In this document: positions 18,051 to 26,445 of the stretch, in pieces
Position numbering within the stretch: the stretch's first letter is position 1
Layout of the letters: every line of letters begins with the position of its first letter
Source of the DNA: Salipiger mangrovisoli
GTDB taxonomy: Bacteria > Pseudomonadota > Alphaproteobacteria > Rhodobacterales > Rhodobacteraceae
Assembly: GCF_015223355.1 (NCBI RefSeq)
Contig: NZ_JADFFK010000006.1
Location: 186,001 to 250,000, forward strand
Length of the DNA stretch: 64,000 nucleotides
Reading direction: 5' to 3'
The notes under the pieces: generated by a model
What the model saw: only the letters and a program-made list of their open reading frames with translations
Told to the model about the DNA's origin: nothing
Databases searched by the model: none
Translations under genes and position numbers: made by a program

Positions 18051-19043
18051 ATGAAGATCAAAGGATCGCTCTGCGCCATGGCGCTGGGGCTGGGGCTGGC
18101 CCCCGCCGCATATGCGGAAACGCTTAAGGTTTCGACCTTCTTGCCGCCGAACCACGCGTTCAACCGTATGTTGACGCAATGGGGCGAGGAGCTTGCCGAG
18201 AAGAGCAACGGCGAGCTGACCGTCGAGCTGTTCCCCTCGGGCCAGCTTGGTCCGGCGCCGCGGCAGTTTGACCTGGCACGCACCGGGGCCGCCGATGTTG
18301 CGGTGGTGCTGAGCGGCGCGACGCCGGGACGCTTCCCGATGGCCGAACTGGCGGGGCTGCCGCTGACCTCTCCGGCTGCGGGCAACGAGAGTGCGATCAC
18401 CTCGCGCCGTCTGACCGAGCTGGCGCCGGAGTATCTCGCCGAGGAACACGCCGGCACGCATATCCTTTGGATGGCGGTCACCCCGCCGCTGAAGCTGCAC
18501 CTGAAGTCGGCCGATCCCTCGGATCTGTCGGTCTTCAAGGGCCTGCGCATCCGCTACGCCGGGGCGATCTGGCAGCAGCTGATCGAGGCGCTCGGCGCGT
18601 CGCCGGTGCCGGTGCAGCCCGCGGAGACCGGAGACGCGCTGGCCAAGGGTGTGGTCGACGGCACCGCTTTCCCCTTCGAGGCGACCAAGTCTTTCGATCT
18701 GGCCCCGGTGCTCGGCTATTCGGTCGAGCCGGGTTTCGCCGCGGCCGCCTTTGCGGTGGTCATGGGTGACAAGGCCTATGACCGGCTCACGCCCGAGCTG
18801 CGCAAGCTGGTGGAGGAAACCACCGGCCCCGACCGCGCCGAGGCCTTCGGCAAGATGCTCGACGAGGGCGAGGCCGAGGGCCGCGGCTACATGTCCGCGG
18901 GCGGAGTCGAGATCGTGACGCTCACGGACGACCAGCTCGCCACGCTGAGGGCCGAGGTCTCGCCGATCGTCGAGGCGATGGTCAAGGGCGTGGATGACGC
19001 CGGCAAGCCGGGTCGCGAATTCCTGTCGGCCTACACGCAATGA
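18051..19043 (+). CDS. TRAP transporter substrate-binding protein (DctP family)
   Basis: A 330-residue periplasmic binding protein with a Sec signal (cleavage likely after AYA, residue 22). The start at 18051 is preceded by GGGAGTGAGG; an upstream in-frame ATG would bury the signal peptide. The mature sequence has the DctP pattern, including the LKGLRIR-like block (FKGLRIRY). It captures an organic acid, probably the aromatic acid of this operon, and hands it to the QM membrane pair. A strong terminator-like hairpin follows immediately and should give an excess of binding protein over the membrane subunits. Confidence 0.92.
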   Translation: MKIKGSLCAMALGLGLAPAAYAETLKVSTFLPPNHAFNRMLTQWGEELAEKSNGELTVELFPSGQLGPAPRQFDLARTGAADVAVVLSGATPGRFPMAELAGLPLTSPAAGNESAITSRRLTELAPEYLAEEHAGTHILWMAVTPPLKLHLKSADPSDLSVFKGLRIRYAGAIWQQLIEALGASPVPVQPAETGDALAKGVVDGTAFPFEATKSFDLAPVLGYSVEPGFAAAAFAVVMGDKAYDRLTPELRKLVEETTGPDRAEAFGKMLDEGEAEGRGYMSAGGVEIVTLTDDQLATLRAEVSPIVEAMVKGVDDAGKPGREFLSAYTQ

Positions 19044-19048
19044 GCCGC

Positions 19049-19084
19049 CGCGCCCGGACCCGAAAGGGTTCGGGCGCGCTTTTT
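19049..19084 (+). terminator. Intrinsic terminator or attenuator between TRAP genes
   Basis: A 13-bp stem (CGCGCCCGGACCC with GGGTTCGGGCGCG, one G-T pair) capped by a GAAA tetraloop and followed by TTTTT. It starts 5 bp after the binding-protein stop codon and lies inside the operon. It is likely a partial terminator that sets the ratio of binding protein to permease. Confidence 0.8.
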
Positions 19085-19113
19085 CCCGAGATGCAGACAC
19101 AGGACAAAGCCCG

Positions 19114-19614
19114 ATGCCCCCGGATCGCCTGACCCGCATATTCCATGCCATCGCCGCCCTTGCGGTCGTCGTGATGATGCTCACCGTGGTGGCGGACGTG
19201 GTGCTGCGCTTCGTCTTCAACATTCCCGTGCGTGGGGCCTATGACGTGGTGAGCTTCGGCCTGCTGGTCATGGTGTTCTTCGGCATGGCGCCGGTCGTCG
19301 CCCGGCAAGGTGAGATCCTGATCGACATCGTCGACGGGCTGCTTCCCGCGGCGGTGCTCGGCCTGCTGAAGCTGCTCGCCTCGCTGGGCACGCTGGGCTT
19401 CTTCCTGTTTCTCGGCTGGGCGATGCTTGGCCCCGCACGCGATGCCTACACCTACGGTGACCGCTCGCTGGAACTGGGGATACCGCTCTGGTCGCTCTGG
19501 GCCGTGGCCTTTGTCGGGCTGGCGGGCACCGTATGGGAGGCGCTGCGCCGCCTGCGCGGGGCAGGGCGGGCAGCACCGGACACCGCGTCTGCCGCGCAGG
19601 AGGCGAAGTCATGA
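19114..19614 (+). CDS. TRAP transporter small permease (DctQ family)
   Basis: A 166-residue membrane protein with four hydrophobic helices, the size and pattern of the small TRAP subunit. The ATG at 19114 begins at MPPDRLTRIF; the longer upstream frame runs through the hairpin and the end of the binding-protein gene and is not used. Its stop overlaps the large permease start (ATGA). It is essential for uptake with DctM in the family. Confidence 0.9.
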   Translation: MPPDRLTRIFHAIAALAVVVMMLTVVADVVLRFVFNIPVRGAYDVVSFGLLVMVFFGMAPVVARQGEILIDIVDGLLPAAVLGLLKLLASLGTLGFFLFLGWAMLGPARDAYTYGDRSLELGIPLWSLWAVAFVGLAGTVWEALRRLRGAGRAAPDTASAAQEAKS

Positions 19615-20909
19615 GCGCATTTGCCCTCGGCCTCACCGGCATCGGCTCGATGTTCTTGCTGCTGTTCCTGCGGCAACCCGTATGGCTGGCACTGGCGCTG
19701 GTCGGCATCGTCGGGAACATGGTGCTGAACGATGTGTCTGTTGCGGCGCTACTCGCCGGGACCGGCACCTTCGACACCGCCTCGGGCTACGGGCTCTCGG
19801 TGATCCCGCTCTTCGTGCTGATGGGCGAGGTCGCATCAAGCTCGCGCATGTCCGCCGAGCTATTCGGCGCGGCGCGGGTGTTTACCGCAGGGGTGCGCGG
19901 CGGGCTCTCGATCGCCTCGATCGCGGCCTCGGGGGCCTTCGGGGCAATCTGCGGCTCGTCGGTGGCCACCGCCGCCAGCATGACCCGCATCGCCCTGCCC
20001 GAGATGCAGAAGGCGGGCTACGAGGACGGCTACGCCGCCGCCTCGGTCGCCGCCGGCGGCTCGCTCGGCATCCTCATCCCTCCGTCGATCATCCTGGTGA
20101 TCTATGGCTCGATCGCCGAGGCCTCGGTGGCCCGGCTCTTCGCCGCCTCGCTGATCCCCGGCATCGTGCTGATGCTGCTCTACGTCATGGTCTCGGTGCT
20201 GCTCGCGGGTCGCGCCGGGCCGCCGCCGGGGGCCGAGAGGGTCTCTCTGGCCGAGCGTTTCCGGGCGCTGCTCCGGCCCTGGCAGTTCATGCTGCTGTTC
20301 CTCGTCTCCATCGGCGGCATCTACGTGGGGATTTTCAGCCCCAACGAGGCCGCCTCGGTCGGCGCCTTCGGTGCCGTGGTCATCGGCTTCCTGCGCCGCA
20401 CGCTGAGTGCCCAGGGCTTCATCCGCGCGGTGCAGGCGACGGTGATCATTTCCTGCGCGCTCTTCATGATCATCATCGGCGCAACCATGTTCGCCAATTT
20501 CGTGGTGCAGACGCGGCTGCCCGAGAGGCTGCTGGCGCTTGCGCAGACGGCAGAGCTGTCGCCGGCGCTGGTCATGGCGCTGATCGTCCTGCTCTACATC
20601 GTCATGGGCTGCTTTCTCGAAGGCATCGGCATGGTGCTGATCACCGTTCCGGTCTTCCTGCCGGTGGTCACCGGCTTCGGCTTCGATCCGATCTGGTTCG
20701 GCGTGCTGGTGGCGGTGCTGGTCGAACTCGGGCTGATCACCCCGCCGGTGGGGATGAACCTCTTCATCATCAAGGCGCAGAGCGCGGCGCTTTCCATGGG
20801 CACGCTCTATCGTGGCATCCTGCCGTTCCTGATCGCGCCGGTGCTGTTGGTGGCGCTGCTCTTTGCAGTGCCGCAGCTCGCGCTCTGGTTGCCGGGGGTG
20901 CTCTACTGA
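19611..20909 (+). CDS. TRAP transporter large permease (DctM family)
   Basis: A 432-residue inner-membrane protein of about twelve helices, the ion-coupled translocation subunit of TRAP importers. Typical blocks are visible (ASGAFGAICGSSVATAASM, GGSLGILIPPS, TPPVGMNLF). It overlaps the small permease by 4 bp and is followed after 52 bp by the flavin hydroxylase gene. The likely cargo is the aromatic acid degraded by the surrounding enzymes. Confidence 0.93.
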   Translation: MSAFALGLTGIGSMFLLLFLRQPVWLALALVGIVGNMVLNDVSVAALLAGTGTFDTASGYGLSVIPLFVLMGEVASSSRMSAELFGAARVFTAGVRGGLSIASIAASGAFGAICGSSVATAASMTRIALPEMQKAGYEDGYAAASVAAGGSLGILIPPSIILVIYGSIAEASVARLFAASLIPGIVLMLLYVMVSVLLAGRAGPPPGAERVSLAERFRALLRPWQFMLLFLVSIGGIYVGIFSPNEAASVGAFGAVVIGFLRRTLSAQGFIRAVQATVIISCALFMIIIGATMFANFVVQTRLPERLLALAQTAELSPALVMALIVLLYIVMGCFLEGIGMVLITVPVFLPVVTGFGFDPIWFGVLVAVLVELGLITPPVGMNLFIIKAQSAALSMGTLYRGILPFLIAPVLLVALLFAVPQLALWLPGVLY

Positions 20910-20961
20910 TGTCGCCCCGCAGCCGCGCCGCCCAATTCCCGAACGATCTGGAGGACCAGAG

Positions 20962-22515
20962 ATGAGCCCTGAGTGGGATGTGACCATCGTCGGCTGCGGC
21001 CCCATCGGCGCCTTCGCCGCGAACCTGCTGGGCCGCGCCGGTCTGCGGGTGCTGGTGCTCGACCGTGACGCCGCGCCCTATGCTCTGCCGCGGGCGGTGC
21101 ATGTCGACCACGAGATGCTGCGACTTCTGGCGGATGCGGAGCTTCTGGCACCGCTCGAGCACCGGCTGCTGGCGGCCGACGGGCATCTGCACATCGGTGC
21201 CGATCACGGCGTGATCCGCTACCTCAGCGCGGCGGGGCAGCCCCGGCCCTTCGGCTATGCCAACGATTATTTCTTCTACCAGCCCGAGCTGGAAGAGGTA
21301 CTGCGCGCGGGCCTGTCGCGCTATCCGAACGTAACATTGCGCCTTGGCTGCGAGGTGACCGGGCTCGAGCCGCAAGGGGCGCATGCGCATGTGATGCTGG
21401 CCGGGGGCGAGCAGATCGCCACGCGTTGGGTGCTCGCCACAGACGGTGCGCGCAGCACGGTGCGCAAGGCGCTCGGCGTAGGGCTCGATGACCTCGATTT
21501 TGAGGAGCCCTGGCTGGTGGTCGATGCCGAGGTCGACGGGCCGATCTCTTTCCCCAAGCTCACCGGGGTGGCCGAGGAGGCGAACCTCCAGCGGCTGTCG
21601 GTGATGATGTGCGATCCTGCGCGCCCGGCGACCATCGTACCGGGCCGGGGCAACCACCGCCGCTGGGAGTTCATGCTGCTGCCAGGCGAGGAGGACGCGC
21701 AGATGTCCCGCCCCGAGACCGTCGCCGCGCTGGTCGCACCCTGGGTGAAGGGGTCGGAGCACCGGATCATCCGCGCCGCCACCTACCGCTTTCACGGGCT
21801 GGTCGCCTCGAAGTGGCGCGTCGGGCCGGTGTTGCTGGCCGGGGATGCCGCGCATCAGACGCCGCCATTTTTCGGCCAGGGCATGTGCCACGGGATGCGC
21901 GACGCCGCGAACCTCGCCTGGAAGCTGGCGCTGGTGGTGGCGGGTGCGGCGGAGCCGTCGCTGCTCGACAGCTACCAGCTCGAACGCGACGCGCAGGTCC
22001 GCCACGTGATCGGCAAGGCGATCGAGGCGGGCAAGTACATCTGCGTGCTCGACCCCGAGGCCGCGACGGCGCGCGACGCGCGGGTCCGCGGGCAGCGCGG
22101 CATCCGCACGGCGGCCGAGCTCATTGCGCCGATTGTGTCGGACATTGTCGGTGCCGGCGCTGGCGAGCGCTTCATCAACCCCGTGGCGCGCGCGGACGGC
22201 GGGCTGCTCGACTCGGTAACCGGAGGCGGCTGGGTGCTGCTCTCGCGGGACGACGAGGGGCTGTCGGCCGAAGCCGGTGCGGGCCTGTCGCGCCTCGAGG
22301 GCAAGCGGTTCGTCCTCGGCAGCGACATCGCGGATCCAGAGGGCCATCTCGCGGCCTGGTTCGACGCGCGAGCCGTCGCGCACGTGTTGCTCCGCCCCGA
22401 CTTCTATACCGCGGCTGTTGCGACCGGCGCGCCGCAAATGAGCGCTGAGATTGCCCGTATCGCGCGGGCAATCGGCTTGAAGGACCCCGTGGCGGCGCAG
22501 CGCGCCGCGTCGTGA
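20962..22515 (+). CDS. FAD-dependent aromatic hydroxylase (MhpA-like)
   Basis: A 517-residue class A flavin monooxygenase that adds a hydroxyl to a phenolic ring using NAD(P)H and O2. Dinucleotide motif GCGPIGAFAANLLGRAG near residue 11 and the second FAD motif GDAAHQTPPFFGQGM at 294-308 are present, and length and overall pattern match 3-(3-hydroxyphenyl)propionate hydroxylases. The start at 20962 follows GGAGG. With the extradiol dioxygenase at the operon end it would form and then cleave a catechol. The exact substrate is unknown. Confidence 0.87.
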   Translation: MSPEWDVTIVGCGPIGAFAANLLGRAGLRVLVLDRDAAPYALPRAVHVDHEMLRLLADAELLAPLEHRLLAADGHLHIGADHGVIRYLSAAGQPRPFGYANDYFFYQPELEEVLRAGLSRYPNVTLRLGCEVTGLEPQGAHAHVMLAGGEQIATRWVLATDGARSTVRKALGVGLDDLDFEEPWLVVDAEVDGPISFPKLTGVAEEANLQRLSVMMCDPARPATIVPGRGNHRRWEFMLLPGEEDAQMSRPETVAALVAPWVKGSEHRIIRAATYRFHGLVASKWRVGPVLLAGDAAHQTPPFFGQGMCHGMRDAANLAWKLALVVAGAAEPSLLDSYQLERDAQVRHVIGKAIEAGKYICVLDPEAATARDARVRGQRGIRTAAELIAPIVSDIVGAGAGERFINPVARADGGLLDSVTGGGWVLLSRDDEGLSAEAGAGLSRLEGKRFVLGSDIADPEGHLAAWFDARAVAHVLLRPDFYTAAVATGAPQMSAEIARIARAIGLKDPVAAQRAAS

Positions 22516-22542
22516 CGGCAAGGACAGGGAAGGACATCCAAT

Positions 22543-23376
22543 ATGCGTTTCATCAGCTTTGAACACGAAGGCCGCGCGTCCTGGGGTCGCGTCGAGGGAG
22601 CAGAGGTCGCCGACCTCGGCGCGCTGCCCGGCGCGCCTGCCGATCTGCGCGCGGCGATCGCAGCGGGCGCACTGGCTCTCGACGGCCCGGCACCACGGTT
22701 GCCGCGCGCCTCGGTCAAGCTCCTGCCGGTTATCCCGAATCCGGGAAAAATTCTCTGCGTTGGTCACAACTACGAAAGCCACCGCAAGGAGACAGGACGC
22801 GCCGAGGTGGCGCACCCCTCGATTTTCACCCGCTTTGCCGACACGCTGGTTGCCGCCGATGATCCGGTGATCCGCCCCTCCGTCTCGGGGGATCTCGACT
22901 ACGAGGCCGAGCTTGCGATCATCATAGGCCAGGGGGGACGCAATATCCCAGAGGCCGAAGCGATGAGCCATGTCGCGGGTTTTGCCTGCTTCAACGACGC
23001 CTCGGTGCGGGACTGGCAATGGCACACGCGGCAATTCATCCCCGGCAAGAACTTTCCAGGCACCGCGCCGTTCGGCCCCGAGCTGGTGACGCCGGACGAA
23101 ATCGCCGACCTGCGTGCCGTGGTGGTGCGCTCGGTGCTCAACGGCGAGGTGATGCAGGAGGCCCCGGTGTCGCACATGATCTTCCCGATCCCGGTGATCC
23201 TGGCCTATGTCTCGCAGTTCACTCCGCTCGCGCCGGGTGACGTGATCGCCACCGGCACTCCGGGCGGTGTCGGCTCGAAACGTACCCCGCCGGTGTGGAT
23301 GAAGCCGGGGGACGAGATCGAGGTGCGCATCGACGGCGTCGGCTCGCTGGTCAGCAAGATCGTCGCGGAGGCCTGA
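22543..23376 (+). CDS. Fumarylacetoacetate hydrolase-family protein (second paralogue)
   Basis: A 277-residue FAH-fold enzyme with metal ligands E121, E123 (YEAELAIII) and D152 (FNDAS). It shares long blocks with the first FAH protein of the operon (ILCVGHNYESHRKETGR, GKNFPGTAPFGPE), so the two arose by duplication. It lies between the hydroxylase and the extradiol dioxygenase, one base before the latter, and probably hydrolyses or decarboxylates the ring-cleavage product. Confidence 0.9.
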   Translation: MRFISFEHEGRASWGRVEGAEVADLGALPGAPADLRAAIAAGALALDGPAPRLPRASVKLLPVIPNPGKILCVGHNYESHRKETGRAEVAHPSIFTRFADTLVAADDPVIRPSVSGDLDYEAELAIIIGQGGRNIPEAEAMSHVAGFACFNDASVRDWQWHTRQFIPGKNFPGTAPFGPELVTPDEIADLRAVVVRSVLNGEVMQEAPVSHMIFPIPVILAYVSQFTPLAPGDVIATGTPGGVGSKRTPPVWMKPGDEIEVRIDGVGSLVSKIVAEA

Positions 23377-23377
23377 G

Positions 23378-24274
23378 ATGGGATCGGGTTTTCCGCTGAC
23401 CGGCCTGCGCAGCGTCGAGATCGCGACGCCCGACCTCGCTGCCGCCGCCGAGTTCTACACGCAGGTCTGGGGCCTGCGTGAGGCGGCGCGAGATGCCACG
23501 CAGGTCTGGCTGCGAGCCAGCGGCACCGACCCCTATGTGCTGCGTCTGACACGGGGCGCGACGGTGGGCGTGCTGTCGGTCACCTTCCGCGCCGCCGAGG
23601 GCACTGATCTTGCGGCGCTGCGGGCGCAGATGATTGCGGCGGGCGGCACGGCCGAAGGCGACATCGGCGCGCTGGTCGATCTTGGCGGGGGCACGGGGTT
23701 TGCCCTGCGGGACCCGTCGGGGCGGCGCTACCGCGTCGTGCAGGGCGATGCGCGCGCCAGCCGCCTCGGGGACGGGGACGGCGCGATGCCCGACAGGCTG
23801 GCCCATGTGAACATCAACACCCGCGATCTTGCTGCGGACATTGCGTTTTTCGAGCAGGGCCTCGGCTTTCGCCTCTCCGACCGCTCGAAGATGATGGGTT
23901 TCCTGTGTACCAACTCCGATCACCACGCGGTGGTGCTGGCGATAGCCGGGGTCGATACGCTGAACCACGTTGCCTTCAACCACCCCGACTGGGAATCGGT
24001 GATGAGGGCCTCGGGTCGGATGTGCGATGCGGGTTTCGGCATCGGCTGGGGTCCCGGACGACATGGTCCCGGTGACAACGTGTTTCTCTATTTCGTCGAC
24101 CCTTTCGGCATGGTGGTCGAGCACACCGCCGAGGTGCTTCAGGTGGACGACAGCTATCGCCCCGGAGGGCCCGAGGACTGGACCTGGCCCGCGGGCCGCA
24201 GCGATCAATGGGGCATCGCCCCACCGAAGACAGATGCCTGCAAGTCGGCCCAGCTCGCTGTGGCCTTCCTGTGA
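23378..24274 (+). CDS. Extradiol ring-cleavage dioxygenase (VOC family)
   Basis: A 298-residue two-domain vicinal-oxygen-chelate protein. The iron triad of type I extradiol dioxygenases is visible in the C-terminal domain: H143 (LAHVNI), H197 (LNHVAF) and E249 (VVEHT). It would cleave the catechol made by the upstream flavin hydroxylase. It is the last gene of the operon; downstream lies a dead gene fragment and then convergent genes. The preferred catechol cannot be stated. Confidence 0.88.
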   Translation: MGSGFPLTGLRSVEIATPDLAAAAEFYTQVWGLREAARDATQVWLRASGTDPYVLRLTRGATVGVLSVTFRAAEGTDLAALRAQMIAAGGTAEGDIGALVDLGGGTGFALRDPSGRRYRVVQGDARASRLGDGDGAMPDRLAHVNINTRDLAADIAFFEQGLGFRLSDRSKMMGFLCTNSDHHAVVLAIAGVDTLNHVAFNHPDWESVMRASGRMCDAGFGIGWGPGRHGPGDNVFLYFVDPFGMVVEHTAEVLQVDDSYRPGGPEDWTWPAGRSDQWGIAPPKTDACKSAQLAVAFL

Positions 24275-24423
24275 TCGGTATCGACCGGCGCGGAAGCAGC
24301 GAGATGCTTTTTACCTAATTTGGCGCTTTCGGAAAAAATTCCGGCGTAGGGCAGCCGATGGGCTGAAAGGTTTCGCCAAGCATCAAGCGATCAACAATCA
24401 ACGGTTGGAGGGCCTGCGAAGCG

Positions 24424-24591
24424 GCATCGACAGGCAATCCCGCCCGCGCGGCGGCGGCGCTCCTTGCCATCGCCGAGGCAGTACAGCCTGCGCTGCGGGT
24501 GCGGCTGGGTCCCGATGCCCGCGCTGATGCCGACAATCAGGAGATGTGCCTCTGGTCCGGGCTGACCGCCAGCACGGACTTCCGGCAGTGA
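24424..24591 (+). pseudogene. C-terminal remnant of a short-chain dehydrogenase (SDR)
   Basis: The 24275-24631 gap has no complete gene but holds a 56-codon open stretch ending in TGA at 24589-24591. It reads NPARAAAALLAIAEA, then LRVRLGPDARADAD and LTASTDF, a tail typical of classical SDR oxidoreductases. No start codon, no Rossmann motif and no catalytic YxxxK region is seen upstream. It is probably the end of a gene lost by deletion. The rest of the gap shows nothing I can assign. Confidence 0.6.
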
Positions 24592-24597
24592 CGTTTG

Positions 24598-24626
24598 CCT
24601 CCCAGGCCGGACACCCGCCTGGGAGG
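24598..24626. terminator. Hairpin between convergent genes
   Basis: CCTCCCAGGC and GCCTGGGAGG form a perfect 10-bp stem with a 10-base loop, 6 bp beyond the end of the minus-strand TRAP operon. There is no T-run on either strand, so it may be a bidirectional, factor-assisted terminator or an mRNA 3'-end stabiliser. Confidence 0.45.
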
Positions 24627-24631
24627 CCGGC

Positions 24632-25915
24632 TCATTGCCCGAACCCGGCGGAGTAAGGCAGCCAGGTCGCGAGCCCGGGCATTGCGATCAGCAGTGCCAA
24701 GCCCAGGATCATGATCAGCACATAGGGGAAGGCGCCGCGTACGATCTCGGACAGCGGGGCAGGGGTGATCCCCTTGATCACGAAGAGGTTCATGCCGACC
24801 GGCGGGGTGATCATCGCCAGCTCGAGGTTGATCATCAGCAGCACGCCGTACCAGACGAGGTCGATGTGCAGCGCTGCCATGGTCGGAAGCAGGATCGGCG
24901 TGGTGATGAGGATGATCGCGATGCTCTCGAAGAACATGCCCATCACGAAGATCATCGCCATGACCACGAGGATGAAGCCGAGCCGGCCGAGGCCGAGGTG
25001 GGCGACCATCTCGGTGACCCCGACCGGCAGGCGGATGATGGTGATCGCATGGCCGAACATGGCCGCCCCGGCGATGATCATGAAGACCATCATCGAGGTG
25101 CGCATCGAGGCATAGGCGCAGTCCCAGAGATCGCGCAGCCCGAAGTTGCGGTAGACCAGCACGGCGACGGCCAGCGCGTAGACCGATCCGGCGGCGGCGG
25201 CCTCGGCGGCGGTGAAGATGCCGAGGTAAATGCCGCCCATCACCACCGGCGGCGCGAGGATGGCCCAGATCGAGCGGCGGATCGCGGCGAGGATCAGCGG
25301 GATCCCGGCAAAACGCGGGCTGTCGTCGCCGCGCAGCGTGGCCGCGAGGATCGAGTAGATGCAGAAGAGCAGCGCGAGCAGCAGCCCCGGGATGATCCCG
25401 GCGAGGAACAGCGCGCCGATCGACGCCTCCGAGACGATGGCGTAGAGGATCATCGGTCCCGAGGGCGGGATCAGGATGCCGAGCGTGCCGCCCGCCGCGA
25501 CGATGCCGAGCGCGCTCTGGCGCGGGTAGCCGTAGCGTTCCATCTGCGGGATCGCGCTCGAGCCGACGGAGAGGGCGGTGGCGACCGACGAGCCCGAGAT
25601 CGAGGCGAAGATCGTGCAGGCCATGACCGTGGCCATTCCGAGCCCGCCGCGGATGTGGCCGATCAGCGTGTGTGCCATGGCGTAGAGGTCGTCGATGACC
25701 TTCGCCCGGATCATCACCTGCGCCATGAAGACGAAGAGCGGCACCGTGGTCAGGATCGGCTTGTTGAGATGGGCAAAGACCGTGTCGGCGACCGATCCGA
25801 TGCCGCCTTCGAAGATCAGCAGGATGACGGTGGCGGTGAGGCCGAGCGCCGCGAAGATCGGGATCCCTGTCAGCAGCAGCAGGATGAGCCCGGTGAAGAT
25901 CAGCAGCGCCGTCAT
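24632..25915 (-). CDS. TRAP transporter large permease (DctM family), second system
   Basis: A 427-residue membrane protein with about twelve helices and the family blocks SGSSVATALSVGS, AGGTLGILIPPSGPM and TPPVGMNLF. It overlaps the small permease gene by 4 bp and ends the minus-strand operon CoA-transferase, lyase, binding protein, small permease, large permease. It would import an organic acid, most likely one that the CoA-transferase and HMG-CoA-lyase-like enzyme can use. Confidence 0.93.
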   Translation of the reverse strand: MTALLIFTGLILLLLTGIPIFAALGLTATVILLIFEGGIGSVADTVFAHLNKPILTTVPLFVFMAQVMIRAKVIDDLYAMAHTLIGHIRGGLGMATVMACTIFASISGSSVATALSVGSSAIPQMERYGYPRQSALGIVAAGGTLGILIPPSGPMILYAIVSEASIGALFLAGIIPGLLLALLFCIYSILAATLRGDDSPRFAGIPLILAAIRRSIWAILAPPVVMGGIYLGIFTAAEAAAAGSVYALAVAVLVYRNFGLRDLWDCAYASMRTSMMVFMIIAGAAMFGHAITIIRLPVGVTEMVAHLGLGRLGFILVVMAMIFVMGMFFESIAIILITTPILLPTMAALHIDLVWYGVLLMINLELAMITPPVGMNLFVIKGITPAPLSEIVRGAFPYVLIMILGLALLIAMPGLATWLPYSAGFGQ

Positions 25916-26442
25916 GTCCGGCCTTTCCCGAAAAGATGCCCCAGCAAACGCGCGAAAGCGTAGGCGCCGAGCAGCACGGCGCCGCAGAGCAGCGGCACCT
26001 GCGGGATCCAGCTTTCGATCTCGATGGCGCCCGAGGTGTAGGCGCCGAACATCCGGGCGAACTCGATCGACTCCCAGGTGCTGATCCCGAGCACGCCGCA
26101 GAAAGCGAGCACGCAGAGATCACTGAAGATTGCGGCCATTGTGCGGGCCTTCCCACGCAGGGCATGGGTCAGAATGTCGATCGAGATGTGATCGTTGCGC
26201 CGGTAGGCCTCGGCCACGCCGAAGGCAACGATGGCGACCAGCAGGAAGCCGTTCAGCGCATCGACCCAGACCGGGGGCCGGTCAAAGGCGTAGCGCATCA
26301 GGGCCGAGAAGGTGGTCAGCGCCAGCGTTGCCAGGATGAGCGCGGTGCTGAGCGCCGCGCCCAGCCGGACGAGGGGCGTCAGCGCGCGTTCGGTGAGGGG
26401 GGCGGTTCCGGCCGCCCCCGTGTCGTCCTGCGTGCGGCTCAT
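25912..26442 (-). CDS. TRAP transporter small permease (DctQ family), second system
   Basis: A 176-residue protein with four hydrophobic helices after a hydrophilic N-terminus of about 25 residues; the RNDHISIDILTHALRGKAR loop is typical of DctQ. It starts 3 bp after the binding-protein gene and overlaps the large permease. Unlike the first TRAP system, no hairpin separates it from the binding-protein gene. Confidence 0.9.
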   Translation of the reverse strand: MSRTQDDTGAAGTAPLTERALTPLVRLGAALSTALILATLALTTFSALMRYAFDRPPVWVDALNGFLLVAIVAFGVAEAYRRNDHISIDILTHALRGKARTMAAIFSDLCVLAFCGVLGISTWESIEFARMFGAYTSGAIEIESWIPQVPLLCGAVLLGAYAFARLLGHLFGKGRT

Positions 26443-26445
26443 CGC

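Noticed and set aside
20770-23175. Roughly 800-codon minus-strand frame opposite the flavin hydroxylase and FAH genes
   Set aside because: No family features, and the opposite strand has genes with full catalytic motifs.
24598-24626. Hairpin as a definite intrinsic terminator
   Set aside because: No T-run on either strand, so it is listed only as a candidate.
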